From the NCBI GenBank assembly GCA_021613535.1, contig CP075494.1, positions 1,240,001 to 1,304,000 of the forward strand: DNA of 64,000 nt, given 5' to 3'. The notes below the pieces were generated by a model that was given only the letters and a program-made list of their open reading frames with translations, was not told where the DNA came from and made no database searches. Source of the stretch: Adineta vaga (taxonomy: Eukaryota > Rotifera). Of this stretch, positions 1 to 11,211 are shown in pieces. The translations under genes and the position numbers were made by a program. Positions within the stretch are counted from its first letter, which is position 1. Each line of letters starts with the position of its first letter.

Positions 1-12
1 CAAACTCAAATC

Positions 13-66
13 CAAACGGTTTGGGTTTGGTGCTTGTCTAATTCACACTCTCACCTACACCCTCAT
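13..66. repeat. TGTGGG-like hairpin, site A (weak)
   Basis: A G/T-rich stretch (GGTTTGGGTTTGGTG) is followed about 15 bp later by a C-rich stretch (CACTCTCACCTACACCCTCA). It has the same G-rich then C-rich order as the clearer hairpins at 4069, 6751 and 60254 but is more diverged. Confidence 0.4.
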
Positions 67-671
67 GATTGATCATTTTACATTTGTTCTTTCACAAGTA
101 CATATACATATTACGATCTATTAAGTAATGAATAAAATAGAAGAGAAAATAACTATTACATATATATATATAATAAGAAACAATCAGAAACAGAGAAAAG
201 GACAACATCAATCACTTATTATTGGCTTGCTCTTTCTCTTCCTCATTTTTTTCTTTAAAAGGCTCTGTCAAAAACAAATCGAAATAAGAGTCAAGAGTGA
301 AATTCACAAGCTCTCCTTCTTTCTAATTACACGGCGTGGGAAACAGTTGTCTAGTTATTTCTTCAATTAAAGTCACTGTTGACAGATGTAATAAAGACTT
401 TCCAAAACTATCTTTGTTCTCATAGTTTTGATACAGAAATGTGACTAACGTATAGAGGCCCTAAAATAGTTAAATATAAATTGACACAATATCTCACCGA
501 AACTTTACAGTAGAATCAAAAGGATAATAAACATACCGTTGATTTTCTCCGAAAAAAACTTCCTTCTAATCGACGATAAAACTTTTGTTGACTGATTGAT
601 AAGAGTGTGGTTGATTTTTTATGCCAAGCATATACATTATATAGAGAATAAATTCACTTAAGATAAAAATA
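67..671. other. AT-rich stretch, no gene seen
   Basis: The only open frame of note (128-370) is a low-complexity K/I/F-rich translation with no recognisable domain and no coding-like composition. I see no gene, RNA or repeat family here. Confidence 0.5.
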
Positions 672-1178
672 ATCTTACGAGGGAACCTTTTCAATTGTCA
701 AATCGCTTTTCATGTGAAATTTACTGGGTTCAAGGTTATCGACCTTGCTAATTCCGAATATGATCATCAGAAGTGCCCTTAGGTTTTGATATGCTGATTT
801 TTCACAAGCACAAATTCTAGAGTAGGTCGAGTTGTTTACAAATCAATACTATTTTTCACTTCATATAGTTTTTTCAATGAAAAATATTCACGTCAGTTAA
901 ATTCGTATATTTAATGCATATGACTAGTATAATATATCACTATAAAAATAGGAAAATTTGAAGATATTTATTCAGCCCTATACTTGCAAAACACAAAAAG
1001 AAACTACGTAGTTATAGACAACTCGACCTGCTCTATAATCTGCGCTTCTGAAAAATCAGCATATAAAAATCTAAGGGCACTTCTCATGGTCATATTCGGA
1101 ATCAGCAAGGTCGATAACCTAGAACCCAATAGGTTTTACATGAAAAGCGATTTGGCAACTGCAAAGGTTCCTTCGTTA
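672..1178. repeat. Long imperfect inverted repeat (fold-back) carrying a duplicated gene fragment
   Basis: The left arm (about 672-836) read on the minus strand matches the right arm (about 1013-1178) read on the plus strand over roughly 165 bp. Shared blocks include CTAAGGGCACTTCT, AGCAAGGTCGATAACCT and ACATGAAAAGCGATTTG. The arms are separated by about 175 bp of AT-rich spacer. Both arms translate to related peptides containing the core NLRALLM-IFGISKVDNLEP, so the arms look like two inverted copies of a coding fragment rather than a simple MITE. The peptide is not recognised. The divergence (I estimate 80-85 percent identity by eye) means the duplication is not recent. Confidence 0.75.
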
Positions 1179-1256
1179 GTCAATAAACGCCTTCATCACC
1201 AAGATAACAATCTGTTTAATATGCAATCATCGACAATACTTATATTATATATTTTA

Positions 1257-1308
1257 GGATGTGAGTGCTAGATAGATATAAACCCACATCCACACTCACC
1301 CTCAAGAT
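1257..1308. repeat. TGTGGG-like hairpin, site B
   Basis: 5' arm AGGATGTGAGTG, about 15-bp loop, 3' arm CCCACATCCACACTCACC followed by CTCAAG. The CCCTCAAGA terminus is shared with the hairpin at 60254-60332. Confidence 0.6.
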
Positions 1309-1673
1309 ATAACATAATCTTAAACATATTTTTTTGTAATTTAAATTTTATATCAATATTAGAGAAAAAAAACTTTAATAATAAACAATGACGATACATA
1401 AAAGAGTTTTGTGTTTGTTCGTGATTTTTCTATGTGAAGAAATAAATGTCGATTCTGTCACTAAAAATTTTCTAGAATCAAACATTAGATTGATCGATCT
1501 AATGTAATGATGATATAAGCATTTTTTCTTTAAATCGAATTTCGTCATGTCATTACAAAAACGAAAGAAAGTACATTGTTAATTCTTTTTAATTGATTTA
1601 TAGGATTATTTTATTGATCAATTTTCAGTATAAATATGAGAATATTTGTCATCGTTTTTTGTTCTTATTCATC
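1309..1673. other. AT-rich upstream region of the 1674 gene
   Basis: No open frame with coding character. A near-palindrome (CATTAGAT...ATCTAATG) lies at about 1483-1506. This stretch presumably holds the promoter and 5' UTR of the small secreted-protein gene that follows, but no specific element can be named. Confidence 0.4.
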
Positions 1674-2260
1674 ATGATTTCATTATCAATGTCTTCAACT
1701 ATTTTTATTATTTTAAGGTAACAAACATATCTTTCAAACTTATCTAATATTCAATATTATTTTTTTCAATTTTAGTTTAATTGGTTTGTATTTTACTTTT
1801 CTTTTTAAACTATTTTAATAATAAATCATTTTTAGTATGTTCATCATCAAAAGTAACAACATTTATTCCAACTTATTCAACAACAACAGACTTTCCATCA
1901 ATTTCTGTTTTATCAAATTATTCAAATGAATTAACAAAATTAAGTCCAAAACTACCAGGATCAACAGAATATTATCAAATAATTCATATTAATATGAAAA
2001 CATCAGGTCTTTATACATTTACAAGTCAAAGTCATTTGAATACATTTGCTGCTTTATTTATGAATGGTTTTAATCCATTTAATATTGGTTTATATTTAGT
2101 TTCATCAATTAATATATTTAATGAAAAAAATCAATTTATATTATCACATAATCTTAAAGCAAATAATCAATATATTTTACTTTTAACAACAACTGTACCA
2201 AATCAAACAGGAAATTTTACAATTATTGCATCAGGTCCTGATTATATTGAATTTATTTAA
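1674..2260 (+). CDS. Small secreted protein, PPC-like beta-sandwich, with predicted 8-bp micro-exon
   Basis: Predicted exons are 1674-1717, 1776-1783 and 1836-2260. The introns 1718-1775 and 1784-1835 both begin GT, end in a T-rich tract plus TTTAG, and keep the frame only if the 8-base middle exon is included. The product is about 158 residues and starts with a hydrophobic signal peptide (MISLSMSSTIFIILSLIVCS). The mature part has the pattern of secreted beta-sandwich modules: a YYQIIHINMKTSGLYTF strand pair, an AALF.NGFNP turn, and a C-terminal NQYILLLTTTVPNQTGNF strand pair ending in ASGP. This resembles pre-peptidase C-terminal-like domains; that assignment is inference. Without the micro-exon the conserved part has no in-frame ATG, which supports the model. 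Function is unknown; extracellular location is likely. Confidence 0.6.
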
Positions 2261-2445
2261 GAAAATAAGATTTTGGTGAAGGGATAAAAATTTAATAATA
2301 AATCTTCAATTATATTTTCTCTTTCTGAAATGAAATTATCATTGTAAAATCTTTTTTCTTTATATAAAGATTCGACATCTCTATATACGATGATAATTTA
2401 GATTGAATTTCTATTTATAAAAGACAAACAAATTCTTTTAATCTT

Positions 2446-2500
2446 ATGGATGGTTGTGGATGTGAGTAATATTCTTCTCTTCACCCATACCTACCGTCAA
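2446..2500. repeat. TGTGGG-like hairpin, site C
   Basis: 5' arm GGATGGTTGTGGATGTGAGTA, loop containing TTCTTCTC, 3' arm TTCACCCATACCTACC then GTCAAG. It lies between convergent genes at 2260 and 2727. Confidence 0.6.
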
Positions 2501-2606
2501 GACTATGAGATAACTTTATTTTTGCTGACCAGTCTACTATGCCTCGTTGGGTGCACATAGCCACTTTCATTTTTGAAAGTGCTTCTTTAAATGTTTTTCG
2601 ACAAGC

Positions 2607-2674
2607 ATGGGTTGATAAGGGTGTGGGTATGGATGGGTGCAAGTCAGTGTTTCTATTCACCCCCACCCACCCTT
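2607..2674. repeat. TGTGGG-like hairpin, site D
   Basis: 5' arm GGGTGTGGGTATGGATGGGTG, loop of about 20 bp, 3' arm TTCACCCCCACCCACCC. It lies about 50 bp past the stop of the 2727-3611 minus-strand gene. Confidence 0.65.
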
Positions 2675-2726
2675 CTGTATTTCAATTGATTTTATTGAAA
2701 TAAAATTATAATTGCTAAATTTCCTT

Positions 2727-3611
2727 TTAATGAATAAATTGTTTAATAAACCATCCATATGAAAAATAATTAGCTTTTGGAAGAAGAATCAACTTCGATT
2801 CTGATCCATCTACGTTAACATAGGAAACTCCTTGTACAAACGGTCCAGTTAATTTAATAGATGCATAAAAAATATTTTCCGCAATATCATATGCCGAAAG
2901 TGAAGTAACAACAATATTTGGATCGTCATAAATATTTCCAACATCTTTACTAATTCCACCTTTAGTTCGATCTAAAATTCCAACAGAAGAAACAACATGA
3001 ACACTTGTATTTATATATGTTGTATACATAGTAAATGTTTTATAATCAAATCTCATACTAATCGGTGAGAAATTCATTTTTGTTTTCCAATCAACACCAC
3101 CCGAATTACTTGTATTAATATACCTACATATGTAAAATGTTGATCTTCATTCATCATTAGAAAATATTTTCGACAAATTGGACAATAACTTGATATATGA
3201 GTTGGTTTCGTATTATGAATAGTTCCTAAGATTTGTTTAATATTTCCATTATTTGTATCAATTTCAACGATGGATGTCACATTTTCTTCATCAGTTTCAA
3301 TATGTGTTAATAACACTTAATATTATTTGATTGTTATTATTTGGTGCGGCAATATAAACAACATCAGCATTTGGATCATATGTTAATGGTAAAACAGAGT
3401 ATTTGATGTTTTGAGGATTTCCAACATCGTTTATATCTAATTTACTCGATATATTAAATTGTGATGTATCGAAATTAAGTGTTCCGTAATAAAGGTGAGG
3501 GTGATCAGAATCAGAAAATAAACCATGAAGAATATGCGGTGAATCTTGTTTTGCTAAACAATTTGATTTTATTACAGATATGATGAAGAGAATTAGAAAT
3601 AGTTTCATCAT
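2727..3611 (-). pseudogene. Secreted protein gene with two reading-frame breaks
   Basis: Three overlapping minus-strand frames (3611-3297, 3316-3074, 3077-2727) form one protein of about 290 residues. It starts with a clear signal peptide (MMKLFLILFIISVIKSNCLA). The chain has a strand-turn-strand rhythm typical of beta-propeller-like secreted proteins (LYYGTLNFDTSQ, TSIVEIDTNNGNIKQILGT, AENIFYASIKLTGP). The frame shifts near 3300-3316 and 3105-3135 have no room for a normal intron, and coding-like sequence continues on both sides. It is either a young pseudogene or an intact gene with two residual one-base assembly errors; the good preservation favours the second. The family is not identified with certainty. 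Confidence 0.55.
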
Positions 3612-3780
3612 TTATAAAATTAACTAAAGTAAAAGAAATGAAATGTGGTATCACGATGATGTCTTATTTGTTTTATATACTGCACAATTCTTATCGTTTA
3701 CTGATAAGAACTATTAAAATGATATTGTCATGATGAAAAGAACAAAAAAAAGTACTAAAATAATAATTTTGTATAGATAT
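3612..3780. other. Intergenic AT-rich spacer
   Basis: Upstream of the minus-strand secreted-protein gene. No feature seen. Confidence 0.4.
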
Positions 3781-4055
3781 TTATTGACCGTTAAGTACTT
3801 CACCTAGGAGTTGTCTTTTTTTGATCAGTACTATTTTATGGTCACCGAATTTGCTCACAGGAATATTACGAAACCGATTGGTTCCGTACTGGATTATTTG
3901 ACATGCAAACAGTTGTTTATTTTCAATAGAAATGTTCGTTAAGAAAGAATAATTTAAAGGTGTGAGTAAAGAGAGACACAATTGTTCGTTTGAATTGAAA
4001 CTTTTTATTATATAATTACAAATTGGAAGCTTTAGTATGCGAAAAATTGTCTTAA
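3781..4055 (-). pseudogene. C-terminal gene fragment, unrecognised
   Basis: An open minus-strand frame of about 90 codons ends at a stop at 3781. It contains LFACQIIQYGTNRFRNIPVSK and ends GEVLNGQ. There is no plausible start; it is cut off on its 5' side just before hairpin site E at 4069. The composition looks coding. It could be the tail of the gene whose exon fragments lie at 4145-4870 on the same strand, separated from them by the hairpin insertion, but this is a guess. Confidence 0.3.
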
Positions 4056-4068
4056 ATTATAGAGTTAT

Positions 4069-4140
4069 TCTTGAGGGTGGGTGTGGGTGTTTTTGAATAC
4101 TGATGCTCTTAGACCAACGCCCTCATCCACATCCACACCC
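4069..4140. repeat. TGTGGG-like hairpin, site E
   Basis: Starts TTCTTGAGGGTGGGTGTGGG, then about 35 bp of loop, then CCTCATCCACATCCACACCC. It is a strong example of the family. It separates two stretches of coding-like minus-strand sequence. Confidence 0.75.
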
Positions 4141-4870
4141 TTTGCAGGATTGAGGGGAAGTCGTGCTCCCCTATCAGGAAATCGCTAGGATTAACCTCCT
4201 CTGGCCCATAAAAGGTAACGTTCCCATCCAGCTGACCATCTTTAAAATTATGTTTCCCCGACATTATCCAATGCTCTTTTCTAAATAGATCTTACACATA
4301 TTAGTATATGAATTTTAAGAATACGATTACATACCCAAGTTCTCCTTTATTCTCAAATGTGCCACGTTTGAAAATCCACACGCCGAATGGAGTACCATCA
4401 ATGTAAACTTTCTCAAAGAATTGTATTCCTTGTAAATGATTCACACGCTTTTGACTCAAGTCGAATATCTGTCAACGGAAATTATAGTGAAAACGTCCTT
4501 TAATCTATTGAATCAAAATAAACGAATGTATCTCCAGTCAACAAATACCAATCATCAATGAGATCTCGGTTTTATTCTTTAGACAAACATTCGTATGAGT
4601 TCTTTTACGGCATGCTGCAGTCATTTAATACTCATCGATTCAATGAAACTTACCAAAAGATTGGAGCCGGTACGAGTCATGGGTTCGGCAACTTTAAATA
4701 CGGCCTCTACCTTGGCTGCACGATCCCCGGAATGCTTAGCTGCACTCTAGAAAGGTATAAAAGAACTAATGAATCGTTGATATTTCGCGAAATTTACCTC
4801 GAGATCCTCTAGTGTAACGACGTCCACACCTACAAGCGTTTCTTGTGTTCCTTGATATCTATGGCTGTAT
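4141..4870 (-). CDS. Exon fragments of an unrecognised multi-exon gene
   Basis: On the minus strand, exons with GT-AG borders join in frame. About 4866-4800 encodes HRYQGTQETLVGVDVVTLED; about 4751-4659 encodes SAAKHSGDRAAKVEAVFKV and continues to TRTGSNLL; about 4469-4335 encodes IFDLSQKRVNHLQGIQFFEK and VYIDGTPFGVWIFKRGTFEN. About 4284 downward then encodes KEHWIMSGKHNFKDGQLDG, ending around SILQR. A further coding-like segment (DDWYLLTGDTFVYFDSI, near 4510-4560) fits poorly. Codon use is more GC-rich than in neighbouring genes. The 3' end runs into hairpin site E and the 5' end is not found. I do not recognise the family; start, stop and exon number are uncertain. Confidence 0.4.
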
Positions 4871-5088
4871 AAAATAAAAATAAAAAAACGAGGGAATTAA
4901 TTAGAATCATAAGGAAGACATGAATTGCATTGATCTTATGAACTAAGATCGAAATTTCCGAATTGTCGTAGTTTTATTGAACCTCATCCTCAACTGATGA
5001 TGCAACTCTTTAACAAGATGAAAACAGTATATTGTCATGGCAGCTGTTCTCTAGCAATAGGTCGAAACGCATCATGATTGCTATAAAC

Positions 5089-5908
5089 TCACGTCTTATA
5101 ATCTAATTTTGCCAAGACGGGTAAATGATCAGATGGATAATATTTATTATTATGATGATCAGTTAAATGTTGATGTGTCAAGGTTTTAAAATATGTTGGT
5201 GTAATGAAAATATAATCTATTCGACTATCGATATCAAATTCTACATTGAACGTAGACCAAGTACCATTAGGACCCTCATGAGACTCTTCAGACAATTCTT
5301 TTGCATCTCCAAAATCAGAATCATTTATAATAGTACGATATGCACGAGTTAGATTCTGTATTAAAATCACCAGTTAATATTACCGGTGTCGATCCAGCCT
5401 TTTCTTTGATCTTTTTTAAAATAAGATCAGCACTTTTTTCACGAGCTTCACAACTTCTATGATCCAAATGTGTATTAAAATGATATATTTCCTTTTCCGT
5501 TTTTCGATCTTTGAGTTTTACCCAACTGCAAATTCTTGGGCAATCAGCTCCCCATCCTCTCTCACCAATTTCGCCCGTGTCTGATAACCAAAAAGTACCG
5601 TCCTCAAGCCATTCAAATCGATCGCATCGATAGAATACACCACCAAATTCACCACCCTCACGTCCATCATCACGACCAACACCATAAGAATCGTAATCAT
5701 ATAATCCATTTCTTAAATCACTCATTTGTCCTGAAAGAGCTTCTTGAACACCAAATAAATCAGGACTATACCTACGAATAAGGTTAATAACACTATCTTT
5801 ACGATAGTACCACGTATTATTCCTTGACGGAATAAGTGACCAGTCATTCAGAGTATTTACACGAATGTTATATGTCATGACCTTTAATGTAGTAGTATTC
5901 GATGCCAT
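5089..5908 (-). CDS. Endonuclease/exonuclease/phosphatase (EEP) family hydrolase, one frame break
   Basis: Metal-dependent phosphodiesterase or nuclease of the EEP (DNase I-like) fold, about 270 residues, start ATG at 5908. The expected active-site blocks are all visible in order: MTYNIRV (Asn), LFGVQEAL (Glu, metal ligand), HFNTHLDH (His), ILTGDFNT (Asp/Asn), IDYIFIT, and C-terminal YPSDHLPVLAKL (catalytic Asp-His). It has no signal peptide. The substrate cannot be read from sequence; close relatives are annotated only as family hydrolases. Just after GDFNTE, around 5350-5370, the frame shifts by one base (the upstream frame stops at 5321 and the downstream part continues from 5370). The downstream block carries essential SDH residues, so this is either a recently broken gene or an assembly indel. 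Confidence 0.75.
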
Positions 5909-6750
5909 TGTTATAGATAAAACGACAATAAAATCTAAAAAGAAAAACTAATAATACTTTTTTCAAATATAACTGTTATATCAAATATTAAAATTTTCAG
6001 TGAGAAAAAAACCCACAACCTTACATTCAAATAAAGAAAGACGATAAAAATATGACAGCTCAGTCTCCCGAATCCAGGATATAAAGAGGAAAGAATCTGA
6101 ATATAGTGATTATAGTATATCTATGAATGTATCAAAAATACAACCCCAAGACACGAAGACAATAATAACAAAATGTATGATACACACGTATATGTATATT
6201 CTTTCTCCTACAAAATAAGAGAAAAAGAAGAAATTCTTGCTAATAAAAACTGAAATAACTCAATGATAGGGTATTACTAACATCACTGATTCATTTGTAA
6301 ACAGAATATATTATTGGACAAAAGATAGCAGAGCAATATATTAAGAATCTATCGCCATCTATAAACATACTAAATTCAAAAAGCAATAAGAACGTATTTA
6401 TCAAATATATCAGTTATCCGATGATAGAAATATAAAGTCATTGTATCAAAAGAATTATGCAGATTGAAAATTCTTTATTTTTAAATATCTCAATGATAAA
6501 GTTTATATTTCATATATTGAGAATTTCATATTAATATCTGTGGCACTCATAAGATTCAAGTAACATTTAAATATCCAATTGTATGATAACTCTATACTGA
6601 TCCTCATCGCTACGTTGCGTACTAAAATTTCTATTTTAACGATAGAAGAAAAATGACGTCACATTATTCCAATGATATTTGTTCTTCTTTACTATCAACT
6701 ACTGTCTACTATAGCTTTATTGTCCGACTAACTCGCAGAAAAATCGAGGA
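5909..6750. other. AT-rich intergenic region
   Basis: Between two minus-strand genes. No open frame with coding character and no clear repeat other than hairpin F at its right end. A short open frame at 6728-6910 lies past the stop of the membrane gene and overlaps the hairpin; I do not regard it as a gene. Confidence 0.5.
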
Positions 6751-6796
6751 CGTGGGTGTGGATGTTTGAGAAGAAGAGATACTCACATCCACACCC
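6751..6796. repeat. TGTGGG-like hairpin, site F
   Basis: 5' arm CGTGGGTGTGGATG, loop TTTGAGAAGAAGAGATA, 3' arm CTCACATCCACACCC. It is the most compact member and gives the clearest view of the consensus. Confidence 0.75.
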
Positions 6797-6869
6797 TTTT
6801 TCAAGCTGTAGATATGCATAATATAGTTGCGTATCGTTAGCATTGTCTAAAATAAAGTACCAATAATCT

Positions 6870-9800
6870 CTACAAGTCTGGTGCGATCCGACGAGCACGA
6901 ATTTTTTCATATAGTTTTATCACAAGTGGCGCAAGAAATCGAAGCACTATGGTCAAACCACCATAAACACCAAATAAAGTGCTAACAATATCAAGAGCAT
7001 TGTTACGTTGAATGGATGAATATTCACACGATAATGGTGCACAAATAGAAAAGTAACTAGAATAGTTACTAGCAGTTTCCCATTCTTCAACGAAAAGTTC
7101 GTCGATCATATCTCCAATCGGTAATGTGATATTGGTAATCGTAGATGAATTAAGAGGAACAATATTGAATTGAGTGCCATTAATGAGCAAATCACTAAGT
7201 AATTGAATAAGACAATCAGTCTTGGAGAAACATTCCAAAGTTGATAATCGCAATCCATCGATAGGGAGGCAACCTCGAAATAAACCAGGATATGATCTAT
7301 TCATAGTAAACACAAATGGTTTCGAGCATGTTGATGAACTGTCACATGAGCATGAAGATGAATTGTTACCAGTAGAGAACGTACGAGGAATTGTATTGAT
7401 TAAATATTGTTCTTCAGCGTTTGATAGTGCAATCTGCCAATTAGACGTAGGCATATTCATGAATTGATTTGCCTTCAAGTTTCCAGTGACAAAAGCAAGT
7501 GTATGATGAAAATCGATGGGTGCTTGTTTAAGAAAAGTGTTAATAAGAGTATTTATGCGAGCATTGAAGACATTTTGTGACATGACTTCGAAGCTGATCA
7601 GTTTATTAGCACTAAATACATCTATGGTATTATCGAGTGTACTTTTGGTTAATTTACACATCGATGAGAGAAGTCTCATGTGACTGATCCGAATCCGTCT
7701 GATTATCAAACACTCTTTCCCACCATTGAGTCGAAACAAATGCACTTGAGCATATGATGTGTTGAATCGGTGAAATTGACAGAAACATATTGTAGGATAT
7801 TGAGTTTTGAGAACAAGGACATTTAAGAGAGAAAAGTGTCGGTTGTTGATATAATGTATTCACAGTGGATGCAGTTGGCGTAGAAACAATCTTAGTATAT
7901 GTCTGTTGACGAAAACTTAAAAGTAGAAAAATACATATAAGACATCCAGTCAAGAACAAAAAGTAGATCCGAGTTGCTGCACGTTGCATTGCAATAGTCA
8001 TAGTTTTTACTTTTGAAAACACATTGATTGACCACAATGTTGACCATATTTTCATAAATTTTCTTCGATAAGGAGTTTCAACAACTAAGATAGAGAAATT
8101 TAGGATCAGCATTGTCAAATCATTATAGTTCTTTACTTACCGACTCCTTGCTCAGATGGTCTAATACAAAAGTATCTGTGGATCAACGTCACGCCAAGTG
8201 GTACTGCGAGGCGCAAACAAAGAGTCAGACCTGTCCAAATACCGAGTAGACTGGCAATAATATGAAGTACATTAAATCCACCATCATCCGTATAAGTACA
8301 TTCACTAGGTGCACATTGTTTGTAATATTCTTCATATTTACTCATTGTAATCCACTCCTCGATGAATAGTTGAGATGCAAGCATATCAATAGTAGTATTA
8401 GGCATAAAACGACTTTTTAGATTTGGATTGAGAGCAGAAATATTTGATGTAGCAAATTCGAGTGGTTTAATAATAATATCAGTAAGGTTGAACGAACGCC
8501 ATGCTATAATTAATGTTAAACATGATTGATTGTAAATACATTCAAGAGACGAAAGAAGTCCAGCTTCGATAGGAAAGCATCCACCAGCAAAACCAGTCAC
8601 TGGTTGTATTATATTGTCACTACCAAATCCCATACCCATTCTCCATATAGGATAAAAGCCGCGTAAACCACCGCATTGACTAGATGTACCGCATGAACAG
8701 TTTTTCTCGTCAATAATTGGTGAGAAATATACAGTTTGGTTGTTTTGCTGAGCGAAGAGAGCACTGTAACTAGTAGCAGAAAAAAGTTGATTGTCATTAA
8801 TCGAAACCTCGAATTAGTTCAAACAACCGCATAAATAAAGCAATTGTTTGAATTTCGAATTGATTGAGAATTGTAGCTGTTTGAACATTGAAATCGGTGT
8901 GTGACAATATATTCATGGTGATTAGATCGGTTGAATTAAAATCGGCTATAGCAATGCTTACAGTTTCATCGGCCATGTCACATAGAACTTGCAGCAAACT
9001 GAAAAAAATTTGTCCGGAAAGTCGAAAATCATTCGGAAACCAAGTTAAAAGGCGAGCGTAAGAGCCTAGATCAAAGTAAGACAACCAAATATCAGTTACA
9101 AATTCACTTAAGCACACTTGATGATAGCGTGGTTGAATATCAATGATCTGATTATAGCTGATAGAAAGACGCGAACAGCCACACACCAGAGTTGATGAAT
9201 ACAACTTTTCCAGGTTTTCATATTGAGCAAAAGATGGTGAACGTATCATGACAGTGTACATGTCAGTTGCCAACGACGTATACGTTGAAAATGTAACTGC
9301 TCCGATAAGCAATAAGCTAATATAGACACGGGTGGAAATTATACCAAGACGAATCTCATCTGATTCGAATAAATCAAATGTCAAAATTTTTTCTTTAGCT
9401 AGATGGAAGATTTGAAGGATACGCATCGATATTTGTAGACGGTTTTCTTCTACTTCTTCTTCTTCTTCTTCTTCTTGATGTTCGTTTTCAGTTCGTACTC
9501 GTGTAAAACGCCGATAGAATTTAATAATTATTGGTGATAACACTCGAAAGATTACAGAAAGACCACCAAAAATGCTGGTTACTGTTGTAAACATATGAAG
9601 CACATCAAATCGTCGTGAATAGAGATAAGTGCACATTGTAGGAGCACATTCCATGAAATAGTTGACATAGCTACTGGCATTGTGTAATGATTCAAGTAAT
9701 AATTCCGTGAGCAGCACTTCTATGGTTGTATTTGGCAGAAAACGTGATCTTGTTAGTAGAATAGTTTCATTGAAACGTTCACCCAGTGTGCTGACACATG

Positions 9801-10734
9801 CTCGATCATAAAAACATTGAAGATTCGACTGTAATATTGAACTACTCGGTATACAACCGGTTAACATACCAGAAACGAGTGAAAGTGGTGGAGGTTGAGG
9901 TAAATACAAACCACCGAGACCATTTCGAGGTTCTTCATTATATATACCAGCAGGAAATGTGCAATCAAATGTCCAGACACATTCACAATAAGGAACCAAT
10001 GTGTTGAATGGATCTGTTTCGTTTGTTGTAAAATCCATCGGATAGATAGTCCAGTAAGTGATGAAATCAGCAGAACCCGGCACCATTGTTGTAAAATAGT
10101 TGGTTCTCAATGCTGACACAATTGAATTTTGTTCCAGCATTTTGAATAATAGTCGGTGTGTGCGCAATAAGGTTGCAGCTGTATTAACTAGAAATTGTTC
10201 AACAATAGCAGATGTCTCTATTTCGAATGCAACATGTGTTGATAATTGTGCAGATATCATTAATGTCGAGCCAAATTCTCCATATAGCGTATCATTGATA
10301 GCACTCGACGCTGTACGACACAGTAGGGCAATAAACTCAAATTGTGATGAAGCGATCAAACGAAAATCAAGAGGATGATAATAACGAGTTCTATTATATG
10401 TTCGAAACAATGATTCTATCCACTCTGGTTGTACCAATGTACTGGAACATACTGGATGATATTCAGGCATAAACGATAAAAATTTATCACGACGAATTGA
10501 TGTCTGTGTGCATGGACAAGAAAGAGTTGTTGGAAATCGACTTTGCAACTGTTCAATAATGGACAGTGGAACAGGGTTTCCATGTATAGTGATTGTATTT
10601 GTCTGTGTGCTAAAGCCCGAGAAAAGGAGAACAACGACTACACCGATGCCGACCAATACGATGTACAATCGAGTACCTAAACGTTGATCAATTACTGGTT
10701 CATCATTCGTTGAAAATAAATTCAAATTTATTAA
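6870..10734 (-). CDS. Large multi-unit membrane protein (three tandem extracellular-loop units), 5' end split by transposon
   Basis: Three related units of about 400 residues follow one another: 10734-9530, about 9410-8133, and 8118-6870. Each has a transmembrane segment (RLYIVLVGIGVVVVLLFSGF; STRVYISLLLIGAVTF; ATRIYFLFLTGCLICIFLLL). Next come a C.C motif with S(I)..(D/N)(K/M/Q)(F/I)L/I, a CSS/CLSEFV..W block and a C.C/GC...LL.S.L.C block. The unit ends with E.W...S.Y..Y...CAP..C.Y and a second membrane segment (GGL..(V/L)LR...P). Units 2 and 3 are joined by a good intron (about 8072-8132, GTAAGT...CTATCTTAG). One-base frame breaks occur near 8797-8825 and 7670-7700. A Glu-rich linker (GAA/TTC microsatellite, about 9450-9475) separates units 1 and 2. 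The function is unknown; the cysteine-rich ectodomains suggest a receptor or channel-like surface protein. The true start lies at 15417, beyond the transposon. Confidence 0.65.
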
Positions 10735-11211
10735 GGGGACCCCCCCCTCAGAAAATGTCATTTTTTCGAAAAAAATCGAAATTGAGTTTTTAGCATAGGA
10801 AGATGCGCCGTGTTTTCCTCTTTCAGAATATGTATAATTTGTTTAAAAATAATTGGATTTTCATGTACTTTTTGTATAAAACATATTACTTACTACCAGT
10901 ATTTTTTCAAATTTTCGCTATTTTGGAGAATTTTTCAGTTTTGACGAAAACTGCATTACCAATTCTGGCAGTATTCAATAGTATCTTTTTGGAAAGATTA
11001 CTAAGCTCTTACCGACATCCTGGCTGAGGGCTATATATCGATATGTCATACTCAGCACTAAATAGCTGGAGTGTATTGAACAGGATTCCATTTAGGAAAT
11101 TTAATGTAACTTCGAATGTGAACTGATGCTTTTTCTATGGAAGCTGCTTATTGTTGAACTCAGTTTAATAAATAAACAAACAACATAAAAATAATTTTAA
11201 AAAACGTCAAT

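Noticed and set aside
128-370. Small Lys/Ile/Phe-rich open frame
   Set aside because: Composition is what AT-rich non-coding DNA gives by chance; no domain or signal.
6728-6910. Short minus-strand open frame past the membrane gene's stop
   Set aside because: Overlaps the C-terminal codons of the membrane gene in another frame and then translates hairpin F.
8797-8825. Intron to explain the frame change between membrane-protein units 2a and 2b
   Set aside because: GT-AG candidates exist but either give the wrong phase or remove sequence (NDNQLFSATSY) that reads as coding; a one-base indel fits better.
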